Part shown: in pieces, positions 19,807-29,296 of the stretch | Layout: every line of letters begins with the position of its first letter | Numbering within the stretch: position 1 is the stretch's first letter | Origin: Pseudochrobactrum kiredjianiae | Lineage (GTDB): Bacteria; Pseudomonadota; Alphaproteobacteria; Rhizobiales; Rhizobiaceae | Assembly (NCBI RefSeq): GCF_030362795.1 | Contig: NZ_JAUCBM010000001.1 | Location: 1,054,001 to 1,118,000 of the forward strand | Direction: 5' to 3' | Length of the DNA stretch: 64,000 nucleotides | Made by a program: the position numbers and the translations under genes | The notes under the pieces: generated by a model | The model's database searches: none | Seen by the model: only the letters and a program-made list of their open reading frames with translations | Told to the model about the DNA's origin: nothing

Positions 19807-21096
19807 ATGCTGGAAAAATTCTTCAAGTTACAGGAACACAAAACCAATGTGCGCACAGAAGTGCTCGCTGGTCTGACAACGTTCCTGACGATGTCCTATA
19901 TCATTTTTGTTAATCCGGACATTCTGTCCTCCACCGGTATGGACCGGAATGCGATTTTCGTCGCAACCTGTCTTGCCGCTGCGCTCGGTTCAATCGTCAT
20001 GGCATTTGTTGCCAACTGGCCGATTGGTATGGCGCCGGGTATGGGCCTGAATGCGTTTTTCGCTTTCACCGTTGTTGGTGCCATGGGCTTTACATGGCAA
20101 CAAGCGCTGGGTGCGGTTTTCATCTCCGGCGTTATCTTCTTCATCCTGACAGTTTCCGGCATCCGCAGCTGGCTGGTTGATGGCATTCCGAGATCCCTGC
20201 GCAGTGCAATTGCCGTCGGTATCGGCATGTTCCTCGCGCTGGTCGGCATGAAAAGCTCCGGCATTATTGTCGGTAGCGAAGCAACCTTCATCACCCTCGG
20301 CGATCTGACCAAAACCGGTCCGCTGCTGGCGATTTTCGGTTTCTTCATCATGGCTGTTCTGGATGCGCTGAAAGTTCGCGGTTCGATCCTGATCGGTATT
20401 CTGGTTGTGACCGTTCTGTCGATTATGCTCGGCGTAAGCCAGTTTCAGGGCGTATTCTCCGCACCGCCAAGCCTGATGCCAACATTTATGCAGCTCGATG
20501 TTATGGGCGCTCTGCATGTGGGCTTCCTGCAGGTTATTCTGGTTTTCGTGCTGGTTGAAGTTTTCGATGCGACCGGTACACTGATCGGTGTGAGCAAGCG
20601 CGCAGGTCTTATTCCTGAAGGCAAGCCAAACCGTCTGAACCGCGCTTTGTTTGCAGACAGCACCGCGATTATCGGTGGCTCCATCATCGGTACCAGCTCG
20701 ACAACTGCTTATGTTGAAAGCGCTTCGGGTGTACAGGCCGGTGGTCGTACAGGTTTGACAGCTCTGGTTGTTGCACTCCTGTTCCTCGCAGCTCTGTTCA
20801 TTGCACCGCTGGCTGGTTCCGTACCTGCTTATGCTACTGCACCGGCTCTGATTTACGTCGCTTGTCTGATGATGCGCGAAATGTCGGAAATCGAGTGGGA
20901 TGATGTAACCGAAGCTGCACCGGCTGCGCTGACTGCACTCGGCATTCCGTTCACCTATTCGATCGCAAACGGTCTGGCATTCGGCTTTATCAGCTATGTT
21001 GTTCTGAAAGCTGGTTCGGGTAAATGGCGCGTCATTCATCCGGCAACGTGGATTGTTGCGGCTCTGTTTGTCATCCGCTTTGCTTATGTTCACTAA
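19807..21096 (+). CDS. NCS2-family (AzgA-like) adenine/guanine/hypoxanthine permease
   Basis: 429 residues with about 13–14 hydrophobic segments. The AzgA/PurP clade is indicated by the N-terminal HKTNVRTEVLAGLTTFLTMSY, GMGLNAFFAF, EVFDATGTLIG and the C-terminal signature GTSSTTAYVESASG. It should import purine bases by proton symport in the inner membrane. It follows the urease structural genes on the same strand after a 349-bp gap with hairpins, and ends at a strong terminator. Purine catabolism yields urea in some pathways, which could link the neighbours, but no ureide-degrading genes are in view. Confidence 0.92.
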   Translation: MLEKFFKLQEHKTNVRTEVLAGLTTFLTMSYIIFVNPDILSSTGMDRNAIFVATCLAAALGSIVMAFVANWPIGMAPGMGLNAFFAFTVVGAMGFTWQQALGAVFISGVIFFILTVSGIRSWLVDGIPRSLRSAIAVGIGMFLALVGMKSSGIIVGSEATFITLGDLTKTGPLLAIFGFFIMAVLDALKVRGSILIGILVVTVLSIMLGVSQFQGVFSAPPSLMPTFMQLDVMGALHVGFLQVILVFVLVEVFDATGTLIGVSKRAGLIPEGKPNRLNRALFADSTAIIGGSIIGTSSTTAYVESASGVQAGGRTGLTALVVALLFLAALFIAPLAGSVPAYATAPALIYVACLMMREMSEIEWDDVTEAAPAALTALGIPFTYSIANGLAFGFISYVVLKAGSGKWRVIHPATWIVAALFVIRFAYVH

Positions 21097-21124
21097 GGAC
21101 TAAGTAGCGTTCAATAAAGATCTG

Positions 21125-21170
21125 GTTGAGCCGCGAAGCAGAACAGCTTCGCGGCTCAACTCATTTTATT
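21125..21170 (+). terminator. Rho-independent terminator of the purine permease
   Basis: GTTGAGCCGCGAAGC pairs perfectly with GCTTCGCGGCTCAAC around a 6-base loop, then TCATTTTATT. Confidence 0.9.
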
Positions 21171-21369
21171 GTCATATGAGATCACACTCGATCTTCATCA
21201 ATGGTCATGATACAGCATGGTATTGACTTACAGACAGCGGCTTTATTCGTCCGGCTTTCGTCTGATCTTATACCACATCAAAATAAGAGTGTTTTCCTGA
21301 GGTTTCAGGCCGGAAAATACTTTGTACACGCCGGTTCGCTGGTGAAAAGCTGTCGGGAGGCGGCTGATT

Positions 21370-22761
21370 ATGACTGCAATGACGCAGACACAAACGGGTA
21401 GTCGCTGGGGCAGGGAGATTGTCTCTTCTTTCAAGCTTGGCTGGCCGCTGATCTTTACTAATCTTTCGCAGGCTGCACTGACCGCCACGGACGTGATCCT
21501 GATTGGCCGTCTTGGCGCCGATACGCTGGCGGCTGCCGTGCTGACCACCAGTTTTTATCATTCGATGATGATCTTCTGTATGGGGCTGGTTTCTGCGACA
21601 TTGCCGATGATGGCGATGGCGCTTGGCCGCAACCGTCACTCGGTACGCGATGTGCGTCGCACAGTGCGTCAGGGTTTCTGGACAGCGATCATTATCTGTA
21701 TTCCGTTCTGGATATTGCTCTGGAACGCGGAATCCGTTTTCCTGTTTATGGGGCAGAGGCCGGACATTGCCGCGCATTCCGTGCAGATGATGCATACGCT
21801 GCAATGGGCAATGCTGCCATATCTCGGCTATATTGGTCTGCGTTCATTTTTGGCGGCAATGGAGCGTCCGCTCTGGACATTGCTGATTGCGGCTTTCGCC
21901 ATCGTGTTCAATGCGATTGCTGCTTATGGCCTGATTTTCGGTAAGTTTGGTTTGCCGGAACTGGGCATTCGCGGTGCGGGTATTGCAACAACAGCCTCCA
22001 GCTGGATGATGTTTATCGGTCTGGTTGTGGTTGTCTGTACCCATAAGAAATTCCGCCGCTATCGCCTTTTCGGTCGCTTCTGGCGTCCTGACTGGCCGCG
22101 CTTTATCGAGCTGTGGCGCATTGGTCTGCCAATGGCACTGACCTTCGCGTTTGAAACCACGATTTTCTACGCGGCTGTGCTGATGATGGGTAAAATCAGC
22201 CCGACATCGCTCGCGGCTCATGCCGTTGCAATGCAGATCGCGTCTCTGAGTTTCATGGTGCCGCTCGGCTTCGGGCAGGTAGCGACGGTGCGTGTTGGTC
22301 GTGCTTATGGCGCGGGTAATCGTGAGGCAGTCGCCTATGCCGGTTGGAGTGCCTATGCGCTGGGTGTTGGTTTCATGGGCTTTATGGGCTTGATGATGAT
22401 CCTGATGCCGAAGGTCTTTATCAGTGCGTTTCTGGATATTAACGATCCGGCCAATGCCGAGGTAATCGGGCTTTGCGTATCATTCCTCGCTTTTGCCGCG
22501 CTGTTTCAGATTGTTGACGGGGCGCAGGCCGTGGCTGCCGGTATGTTGCGTGGTTTACGCGATACGCGCATCCCGATGTTCTTGGCTCTGCTCGGCTATT
22601 GGGGCGTTGGTCTGCCGCTTGGTGCGCTGCTTGCCTTTACCTTTAAATTTGAGGGCGTTGGCGTGTGGATCGGTCTGGCCAGCGGTCTGGCGATTGTTGC
22701 GGTGCTGATGACGCAGCGCTGGCTGCGGCGCGATAAACTCAGCAATGTGATCTATGTCTGA
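21370..22761 (+). CDS. MATE-family multidrug efflux transporter
   Basis: 463 residues, twelve predicted membrane segments in two homologous halves (FTNLSQAALTATDVILIGRLGADTLAAAVLTT in the first; ISPTSLAAHAVAMQIASLSFMVPLGFGQVATVRVGRAYG in the second). NorM-type proteins export cationic drugs or metabolites with sodium or protons. GGGAGG stands before the ATG. Monocistronic: a terminator precedes the gene by 200 bp and another follows directly. The substrate cannot be inferred. Confidence 0.93.
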   Translation: MTAMTQTQTGSRWGREIVSSFKLGWPLIFTNLSQAALTATDVILIGRLGADTLAAAVLTTSFYHSMMIFCMGLVSATLPMMAMALGRNRHSVRDVRRTVRQGFWTAIIICIPFWILLWNAESVFLFMGQRPDIAAHSVQMMHTLQWAMLPYLGYIGLRSFLAAMERPLWTLLIAAFAIVFNAIAAYGLIFGKFGLPELGIRGAGIATTASSWMMFIGLVVVVCTHKKFRRYRLFGRFWRPDWPRFIELWRIGLPMALTFAFETTIFYAAVLMMGKISPTSLAAHAVAMQIASLSFMVPLGFGQVATVRVGRAYGAGNREAVAYAGWSAYALGVGFMGFMGLMMILMPKVFISAFLDINDPANAEVIGLCVSFLAFAALFQIVDGAQAVAAGMLRGLRDTRIPMFLALLGYWGVGLPLGALLAFTFKFEGVGVWIGLASGLAIVAVLMTQRWLRRDKLSNVIYV

Positions 22762-22762
22762 T

Positions 22763-22807
22763 AAAAAGGCCGCGGAACGTATCAGTTCCGCGGTCTTCTC
22801 ATTTTTA
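22763..22807. terminator. Terminator after the MATE gene, probably bidirectional
   Basis: GGCCGCGGAAC pairs with GTTCCGCGGTC around GTATCA, with A-run before and TCTTCTCATTTTT after. It also lies just past the stop of the convergent isochorismatase-like gene. Confidence 0.88.
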
Positions 22808-22811
22808 ATAA

Positions 22812-23501
22812 TTATTTACGCATTGAGTCCAAAACTTCGTGATTAGTCGCAACGTCCTGTGCTTTCGCATAGCTTTCCATCAGCAACTGGTAGTGCGGGA
22901 AAATAAGAGTGTAGACTTTCGCCCATTCAAGCGCATCTTCGCGGTTCCATGTGCGCTGGATTTCCGAGGCAACGGCTGCGGTATCCATAGGGATAACACC
23001 TGCCTGAGTGATACGAGCCAGCGTGATTTCCTGCGCCATTTTGGAATAAGTGCCGGAAGCATCAACAACGGCAAAAACTTTATAACCGTCATATACAGCG
23101 GAGATCGACGGGAAGGCCATGCAAACGCTGGTGATTGTACCGGCGATAATCAGGGTTTTGCGGCCTGTTCCCTTAACCGCGGCAACAAAATCCGGATTGT
23201 CCCATGCATTGATCTCGCCTTTACGGGCAACATATTGAGCATGCGGTGCACTTTCATGAATTTCCGGAATCAGCGGGCCGTTCGGGCCCTGCGGCACGGA
23301 TGCCGTGGTGATAACCGGAATTTTGGCCAGTGTCGCAATTTTGGCGAGTGCTGTGGCACGGGCACGCAGTTCCGTCATTGGCATGTCGCCAACTGTCTGG
23401 AACAGGCCGCTCTGATGATCAATCAGCAGCATAACCGCATCTTCCGGATCAATAACCGGACGCTGGCCACCAAAATTCGCAATCGTTGTTGGAATATTCA
23501 T
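22812..23501 (-). CDS. Isochorismatase-like cysteine hydrolase
   Basis: 229 residues of the YcaC-like isochorismatase-hydrolase family. The catalytic Asp is in [12 protein letters not shown], a Lys candidate in [12 protein letters not shown], and the nucleophilic Cys in [13 protein letters not shown]. The substrate is unknown. The frame extends upstream to 23588, but AAGGAGA and family text set the start at [12 protein letters not shown]. It follows the pirin gene in the same direction with a 100-bp gap, and both are divergent from a LysR gene, so pirin–hydrolase probably form one operon under that regulator. Confidence 0.88.
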   Translation of the reverse strand: MNIPTTIANFGGQRPVIDPEDAVMLLIDHQSGLFQTVGDMPMTELRARATALAKIATLAKIPVITTASVPQGPNGPLIPEIHESAPHAQYVARKGEINAWDNPDFVAAVKGTGRKTLIIAGTITSVCMAFPSISAVYDGYKVFAVVDASGTYSKMAQEITLARITQAGVIPMDTAAVASEIQRTWNREDALEWAKVYTLIFPHYQLLMESYAKAQDVATNHEVLDSMRK

Positions 23502-23602
23502 TGCATGTCTCCTTGAGGTTAAGAGGGGGGTATTCAACTCAACTGCCGGTTCCACAATGCTGGGGGCGATGTGAAACCGGCAGCGCATGGCCGGTCATCC
23601 GG

Positions 23603-24484
23603 TCATGAAACTGGTATGGTTCCGAAGCGTCCGCTCTGAAAGTCACGCAGAGCGGCGCTGATTTCCTGTGTGGTATTCATGACGAACGGACCATGTATAA
23701 CGACCGGCTCGTTAATCGGCTCTCCGCTGAGCACCAGAAATGAAGCATCATTGGCAGCTTCAATCCGTACATCGTCACCTTCGCGGTTCAGCAAGACGAG
23801 CTGAGCCTCGGTGGCCTGCTTGTCATTGTTGATTGTGATTGTTCCGCTGAGCACGACCAGCATAGCTGTGTGGCCTTCCGGAATATTCAGAGTGGTATTG
23901 CCGTTTTGTTTGAGCCACACATCCCAGAGATTAATAGGCGTGAAGGTGCGGGCAGGACCTTTGATCTTGCCAAACTGACCGGCGATGACCCGTAAACAGC
24001 CTGCTTTATCTGCCAGATCAACGACAGGAATGTCCGATTTGAGCAGGCTTTGATAACCGGGCTCTGCATTCTTGTTTTTGGCCGGAAGATTGACCCAGAG
24101 CTGAACCATTTGCAGGGTTCCTCCGGATTGCGTGAAGGCACGGGAGTGAAATTCTTCGTGCAATATGCCTTTGGCAGCCGTCATCCACTGCACATCACCG
24201 GCACCGATAATCCCGCCGTTGCCTGTTGAATCGCGGTGTTCTACTTCACCCTGATAAACAATGGTGACGGTTTCAAAACCACGATGTGGATGGATGCCGA
24301 CGCCGCGCCGGTGATCGGAACCTTTCTCGGCTGGTGGGAATTTCGCAGGGCCTGCATAGTCCAGCAGCAGAAACGGACTGACATGCTCGCCGTGGCTGGC
24401 ATGGGAAAACATCGAGCGCACAGGAAAGCCGTCGCCGACCCAGTGCGGGCGGGGGCTGCTGTAAACACCTAATACCTTTCTCAT
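23603..24484 (-). CDS. Pirin-family cupin protein
   Basis: 293 residues, two cupin barrels. The N-terminal metal site is visible in HPHRGFETVTIVYQGEVEHRDS with a further His-Glu (LHEEFHS). Some bacterial pirins have quercetinase-like dioxygenase activity or bind enzymes as regulators; the role here is unknown. AGGAG before MRKVLGVYSS sets the start, although the frame is open to 24556. First gene after a divergent LysR regulator about 190 bp away, followed by the isochorismatase-like hydrolase. Confidence 0.9.
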   Translation of the reverse strand: MRKVLGVYSSPRPHWVGDGFPVRSMFSHASHGEHVSPFLLLDYAGPAKFPPAEKGSDHRRGVGIHPHRGFETVTIVYQGEVEHRDSTGNGGIIGAGDVQWMTAAKGILHEEFHSRAFTQSGGTLQMVQLWVNLPAKNKNAEPGYQSLLKSDIPVVDLADKAGCLRVIAGQFGKIKGPARTFTPINLWDVWLKQNGNTTLNIPEGHTAMLVVLSGTITINNDKQATEAQLVLLNREGDDVRIEAANDASFLVLSGEPINEPVVIHGPFVMNTTQEISAALRDFQSGRFGTIPVS

Positions 24485-24672
24485 TGTCTGTCTCCTGTTG
24501 TCGCTTGCAGCAAATGCTGTGTGCGTGTTGATGACAGGAAGATATGAGTGAGACAAAAAATGCGGTAGTCAGCAAAAATGCACTACAATGTCTGAAATAT
24601 GAGACAATCATGTAGCGCTTTACGATAATACGATTATATTCCATTTCATGAATGATGACACAGGGAGTTTCC

Positions 24673-25599
24673 ATGCAGGATCTGAATGATCTGAGATTTT
24701 TTGTTGTTGTGGTCGAGCAGGGCGGGTTTGCTGCTGCCGCGCGTAAGCTGAATATGCCGCGCTCCCGTCTCAGCCGCCGTATCGGCCTGCTGGAAGAAAG
24801 TCTCGGCGTACGGCTAATTCAGCGCACCACCCGCCATTTCGCGGTTACAGATATTGGGCAGGAATATTATCGCCATTGTGTCGCCATGCTGGTGGAGGCG
24901 GAGGCCGCGCAGGAAGTCATCGACCGGATGCGCTCTGAACCACAGGGCGTGGTACGGGTGAGCTGCCCGTCATCAATGATCTATTTCCAGATCGGTGATT
25001 TGATAGCCCGCTTCATGAAAGAAAACCCCAAAGTTGATGTGCTGCTGGAAAGCACCAATCGTCGTGTGGATGTGTTGCGCGAAGGATTTGATCTGGCAAT
25101 CCGTGTCCGCTTCCCGCCGCTCGACGACAGTGATCTGGTGATCCGCAAACTGGCAGAAAGTCCGCAGCGGCTTGTCGCCAGCCCTTCGGTGATTGCTGAT
25201 ATCAACCGGCCATTGGTGCCTGCCGATCTGGCAGAATTGCCAAGTTTGGCGTGGGATCCGCAGCGTGCCGATCATGAATGGTGTCTTGAAAAAGCAGATG
25301 GTGCGACTGCCAGAGTGCATCACAAACCGCGCCTGATTACGGAAGACATGGTGGCATTGCGCATGGCCGCACTGCATGGCGTTGGTGTGTGCCAGTTGCC
25401 GACAATGGTCATCCGTGAGGATTTACGCGAGGGACGCCTGGTGGATGTGCTGCCGGAATGGGCGCCGCGTACCGGTATTCTTCATGCGGCTTTTCCGTCG
25501 CGTCGCGGCTTGTTGCCATCAGTGCGTTCGTTGCTGGATTTCCTTGGAAATGAATATACGAAACTGGCGCGGGAAGAAACCGATTACAGCCTGACTTAA
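24673..25599 (+). CDS. LysR-family transcriptional regulator
   Basis: 308 residues. N-terminal winged helix-turn-helix (LNDLRFFVVVVEQGGFAAAA, recognition region MPRSRLSRRIGLLEESLGVRL) and an effector-binding domain. It belongs to the group with RTTRHFAVTDIG that usually controls divergent oxidoreductase or pirin genes. GGGAG before ATG 24673. Divergent from pirin/hydrolase, its likely targets. The short C-terminal extension (AREETDYSLT) is not unusual. Confidence 0.92.
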   Translation: MQDLNDLRFFVVVVEQGGFAAAARKLNMPRSRLSRRIGLLEESLGVRLIQRTTRHFAVTDIGQEYYRHCVAMLVEAEAAQEVIDRMRSEPQGVVRVSCPSSMIYFQIGDLIARFMKENPKVDVLLESTNRRVDVLREGFDLAIRVRFPPLDDSDLVIRKLAESPQRLVASPSVIADINRPLVPADLAELPSLAWDPQRADHEWCLEKADGATARVHHKPRLITEDMVALRMAALHGVGVCQLPTMVIREDLREGRLVDVLPEWAPRTGILHAAFPSRRGLLPSVRSLLDFLGNEYTKLAREETDYSLT

Positions 25600-25630
25600 G
25601 CTCTCTGCGGAGCTAAAGATCATAGCTGAT

Positions 25631-25655
25631 GCTGCCCGGAAAACGGCTGGGCAGC
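25631..25655 (-). terminator. Hairpin between convergent genes
   Basis: GCTGCCC pairs with GGGCAGC around an 11-base loop between the ends of the LysR gene and the membrane protein gene. No T-run, so termination is uncertain. Confidence 0.4.
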
Positions 25656-25657
25656 AA

Positions 25658-26209
25658 TCATATAGAAAGCAATTGGCGGGAGATGTAGATCAACACGATG
25701 GCGATCTGAATCTTAGGATGTTTAAAGAAGGCCGCAAGCGCACATAAACTCAGTGTAACTGATGCGTGAAGCAGCAGAGTTGAGCTGATATTACCTCCGG
25801 CAACAATGGCTTTGGAAATATCTATAATCCAGGTCAGAGCCAGAAGCGTAAAAAACCAATATCGGCGTTGAATGAAAAAGTCCTGATAGCCTTTATATTC
25901 TGCAATATCGTCAGGAAATAACAGTGCAGTCATCAGAAACAGCGTAATCGCATAACTAATTTGGAATGCAAACGCTACGAAAGTCCATTCAACGTCTTTA
26001 CCAAGCCGGACACCCCACCACCAAAACAAAATAAGTTCCAGCAGCATGGAAAAGACCCACAGCAAATGAAGTACTGAAATTCGATTTCGCTTTGGATGCT
26101 GTAGAAATCTGGCTACGCCGGATAAGATACGCGCTATTGAGAGACTTATGATCATCGCAATCAGAATGCGGACATGCGTGAAGATCTCAATAAACTGCGT
26201 TGCTTCCAT
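25658..26209 (-). CDS. Hypothetical multi-pass membrane protein
   Basis: 183 residues with about five hydrophobic segments (near 12–32, 46–66, 77–97, 116–134 and 145–180) and short basic loops such as HPKRNR and RRYW. I do not recognise a family. No clear partner: it is flanked by convergent LysR and co-directional zntA terminator regions. The surrounding 230 bp upstream is AT-rich. It is a plausible gene from length, hydrophobic periodicity and lack of overlap, but no function can be given. Confidence 0.6.
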   Translation of the reverse strand: MEATQFIEIFTHVRILIAMIISLSIARILSGVARFLQHPKRNRISVLHLLWVFSMLLELILFWWWGVRLGKDVEWTFVAFAFQISYAITLFLMTALLFPDDIAEYKGYQDFFIQRRYWFFTLLALTWIIDISKAIVAGGNISSTLLLHASVTLSLCALAAFFKHPKIQIAIVLIYISRQLLSI

Positions 26210-26401
26210 TAAAAGATATCTAACCTTCTGAGGCCATTTGAATGTATTTAGGCAGCCGTTTTAAAGGCAATATTAAAAGCGTTGATCGCTATAGCCTAAA
26301 TCAAATGATTGCCAAACGCCAATACTGAATAAGCGTTATCCATTGAGTATTCTTTGTTGCAGAAACCGCGCTGCCATGATGCAAGTTGCAGAGGTTCATA
26401 A

Positions 26402-26431
26402 TAAAAAAAGGGCACCATATGATGCCCTTTT
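26402..26431 (-). terminator. Rho-independent terminator of the zinc P-type ATPase
   Basis: On the minus strand AAAAGGGCA pairs with TGCCCTTTT and is followed by a run of T. It begins just past the ATPase stop codon. Confidence 0.88.
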
Positions 26432-26442
26432 CGTCCTCAAAG

Positions 26443-28752
26443 TTATGCCGGTTTCCATCGCAGCAGGCGCATGGCATTGGCGGTTACCAGAACTGTCGCA
26501 CCGGTATCTGCCAGAATGGCTGGCCACAGACCGGTAATGCCAAGAATTGTGGTGATGAGGAACACCACTTTCAGACCAATGGCGAGCGTAATATTCTGCT
26601 TGATATTCGCCATCGTGCTTTTCGACAGGTCAATCATATTGGCGACATCGGTTACGCGGCCATGCATGATCGCAGCATCTGCAGTTTCCAGCGCCACATC
26701 AGTGCCGCCGCCCATAGCGATGCCAAGATCAGCTGCGGCGAGAGCAGGAGCATCATTGATGCCATCGCCGATCTTGGCAACGATTTGCTTATTCGCCTTC
26801 AGTTCACCAACCACACGGCGTTTGTCTTCTGGCATCATTTCCGCATGGACTTCCATGCCGAGATCACGGCCGATTGCTTCAGCAGTGCGGCGGTTATCAC
26901 CGGTCAGCATGATGGTGCGGATACCCTGCGCTTGCAAAGCTTTGATACCCTGACGTGCATCTTCACGCGGCTCATCTCGCATGGCGATACCACCGGCAAG
27001 CTGCTCGCCGATCATCAGCAGGGAGACAGTCTTGCCCTGATCATTCATATCGGCAATGCGCTTCTGGTCAGCATCCGATATGCTGGTCTTGGCGGCAATT
27101 GCTTTCGGCGAGGCCAACAAAATGGCTTTACCGTCAACGGTGCCGGATACGCCTTTACCGCCAAGTGCTGCGCCGTCATGCATTTGCGGCAGGGCGATTT
27201 TGCGATCTTCCGCAGCCTTGAGAATGGCAACAGCGAGCGGATGGCTTGAGCCCTGTTCAACGGCTGCCGCATAGCGCAGAACGTCTTCTTCCGTGCTTCC
27301 AAAGGCAATAATGTCTGTGACAACTGGCTTGCCTTCTGTCAGCGTGCCGGTTTTGTCAAAAGCAGCCGCGGTCACATGGCCTGCACTTTCCAGCACTGCG
27401 CCACCCTTCATCAGCAGGCCGCGGCGCGCACCGGAAGAAAGACCGGCAGCAATCGCGGCAGGTGTCGAAATAACCAGAGCGCAAGGACAGCCGATCAGCA
27501 GAATAGCAAGACCTTTATAGACCCACTCATTCCAGTCACCACCGGCAACAAGCGGCGGGATGACTGCCACCAAAGCGGCGAGAACCATGACCGCTGGCGT
27601 GTACCAGACCGAGAACCGGTCGATAAAACGCTCAGTCGGGGCTTTGGATTCCTGTGCTTCTTCAACCTGCGCGATAATGCGGGCAATGGTGTTGTTCTGC
27701 GCCGTGGCCGTGACCTTAACGCGTAGCACCGCATCAGCATTGATGGTGCCTGCAAAAACCTTGTCGCCCGGTTCTTTGTTTTTCGGTGTACTTTCACCGG
27801 TCACAGGAGCCTCATCAACCGCACTGTTGCCGCTGATCACTTCACCATCCGCTGCAATCCGGTCACCCGGACGCACCAGAATAATCGCACCAAGGGCAAC
27901 ACTTGCCGCATCCTGTTCAATAATCTGACCGTCTTTTTCGACGCGGGCAGTTTTTGGTACCAGATCAGCAAGACCACGAATGGAGTTGCGCGCACGCCGC
28001 GCTGCAACACCTTCGAGAAGCTCACCGATCAGAAACAGGAAGACAACCATCGCGGCTTCTTCCACCGCACCGATAAACAGCGCGCCAACAGCGGCAACGG
28101 TCATCAGTGTTTCAATAGAGAATGGCGTGCCGAAACGGGCGCCGGCCAAAGCGCGGCGGGCAATCGGCACCAGCCCCACCAACATCGCAGCGGAGAAAAT
28201 ATAGAGCGCATATTGCGGTACGAAATGACCGATAATATAGGCGGCAACCAGTGCCGTACCTGCCGCAATGGTCAGCTTGGCCTTGCCCTGCTGCCACCAT
28301 GGCTTGTTGTCTTCATCGGTGCCGTGATCATGCATATGCAGCGGTGAGGTTTCTTTGATTTTCTCTTGCTTCTGCTCGTGCGAATGATCGTGGCTGTGGG
28401 TTTTATGATCATGTGCGCTGTGGTCATGTCCTGCATGGTCATGGTTGTGATGGCTATGATCGTGGTCATGATCGCCGGAGCAGGCATGAGCCTCGGTTTC
28501 CGGTTCTGCAACTGCTGCGCCTTGACTGGCACCCATATAGCTGGATTTATAACCGAGTTTCTTCAACTGGCCGGTAATGGCATCGGCCTCTATACCATTA
28601 TGGGTAACAGTCATCGTGCCTTTGGTCACAGAGACACTGACGTCACTGATCTGGTTGCCAAGGCGGCGCACGGCTGTATCAATTTTCATGGCGCAGGAGG
28701 CGCAATCCATGCCTTCAACGCGGAATTTATCCTGACGGACGGGACCGGACAT
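26443..28752 (-). CDS. zntA: Zn/Cd/Pb-exporting P1B-type ATPase with His-rich N-terminus
   Basis: 769 residues. Order: N-terminal HMA domain with metal-binding GMDCASC (C17, C20), a long His/Asp-rich stretch at about 89–132 (repeated HDHD, HSHH, HDHAGHDHS), eight membrane segments with the transport motif CPC, actuator motif TGES, phosphorylation site DKTGTLTEG, SSHPLA, and GDGINDAPAL. The CPC and C-terminal membrane region match the zinc/cadmium/lead clade rather than copper. The start at ATG 28752 is favoured by AAAAGGAA; an ATG at 28776 would add 8 residues. Divergent from a MerR-type regulator with a dyad operator in the 75-bp gap. Confidence 0.94.
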   Translation of the reverse strand: MSGPVRQDKFRVEGMDCASCAMKIDTAVRRLGNQISDVSVSVTKGTMTVTHNGIEADAITGQLKKLGYKSSYMGASQGAAVAEPETEAHACSGDHDHDHSHHNHDHAGHDHSAHDHKTHSHDHSHEQKQEKIKETSPLHMHDHGTDEDNKPWWQQGKAKLTIAAGTALVAAYIIGHFVPQYALYIFSAAMLVGLVPIARRALAGARFGTPFSIETLMTVAAVGALFIGAVEEAAMVVFLFLIGELLEGVAARRARNSIRGLADLVPKTARVEKDGQIIEQDAASVALGAIILVRPGDRIAADGEVISGNSAVDEAPVTGESTPKNKEPGDKVFAGTINADAVLRVKVTATAQNNTIARIIAQVEEAQESKAPTERFIDRFSVWYTPAVMVLAALVAVIPPLVAGGDWNEWVYKGLAILLIGCPCALVISTPAAIAAGLSSGARRGLLMKGGAVLESAGHVTAAAFDKTGTLTEGKPVVTDIIAFGSTEEDVLRYAAAVEQGSSHPLAVAILKAAEDRKIALPQMHDGAALGGKGVSGTVDGKAILLASPKAIAAKTSISDADQKRIADMNDQGKTVSLLMIGEQLAGGIAMRDEPREDARQGIKALQAQGIRTIMLTGDNRRTAEAIGRDLGMEVHAEMMPEDKRRVVGELKANKQIVAKIGDGINDAPALAAADLGIAMGGGTDVALETADAAIMHGRVTDVANMIDLSKSTMANIKQNITLAIGLKVVFLITTILGITGLWPAILADTGATVLVTANAMRLLRWKPA

Positions 28753-28797
28753 CACCAATTTCCTTTTCACTTGCATCTTTTAAAAAACACCCTAAAT

Positions 28798-28817
28798 GCT
28801 CTAGTGGCTATAGGAGC
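28798..28817 (-). promoter_or_regulatory. MerR-type operator/promoter of zntA
   Basis: An imperfect dyad with outer arms GCTC and GAGC separated by 12 bases. On the minus strand TTGCTC could be the -35 and TTAGGGT region the -10, giving a 19–20-bp spacer as is typical for MerR-activated promoters. Confidence 0.6.
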
Positions 28818-28827
28818 AAGCGGTTAA

Positions 28828-29277
28828 ATGGATAAAAAAGGTTATACGATTGGCAAGGTTGCGGAACGCAGCGGTGTTAAAGTGCCAACCATCCGTTTTT
28901 ATGAGCAAATCGGGCTGATACGCGAGCCGGAACGCACGGAGAATCAGCGGCGGGAATATGGCGCGGAAGATATTAAGCGCCTGTCCTTTATCCGTCATGC
29001 ACGCGATCTCGGCTTTGAAATTAATGATATCCGTGAATTGCTGGCTATGACCGAGACGCCTAACGCCTCCTGTCACGAGGCAGATTCGATTGCGCGACGT
29101 CACCTTGATGAGATTGAAGACAGGATTGAGCGGCTGTCAGCCTTGCGTGATGAATTGCGCCGCATGGTGAGTGAGTGCGATCACGGGCGCTTATGTGAAT
29201 GCAGGGTCATTCAGATTCTGGAAGATCACGGTCAGTGCGGCCACGATCACGATCATCCGGTGACAACGCTTAAATAA
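28828..29277 (+). CDS. MerR-family metal-responsive regulator (ZntR-like)
   Basis: 149 residues. N-terminal MerR winged helix (YTIGKVAERSGVKVPTIRFYEQIGLI), long dimerisation helix, and a C-terminal metal-binding set: Cys in NASCHEAD and CDHGRLCECR, as in ZntR/CadR-type sensors, then a His-rich tail (CGHDHDH). It should activate the divergent P-type ATPase on zinc, cadmium or lead. AGGAG lies about 11 bases before the ATG, inside the operator region. About 20 bp downstream starts an ArsC/Spx-like gene that may be co-transcribed. Confidence 0.92.
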   Translation: MDKKGYTIGKVAERSGVKVPTIRFYEQIGLIREPERTENQRREYGAEDIKRLSFIRHARDLGFEINDIRELLAMTETPNASCHEADSIARRHLDEIEDRIERLSALRDELRRMVSECDHGRLCECRVIQILEDHGQCGHDHDHPVTTLK

Positions 29278-29296
29278 CGAATTGAATGAGAGAGGA

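Noticed and set aside
19990-21093. 367-codon minus-strand frame opposite the purine permease
   Set aside because: Highly polar, Asn/Gln/Cys-rich antisense shadow of a membrane protein gene.
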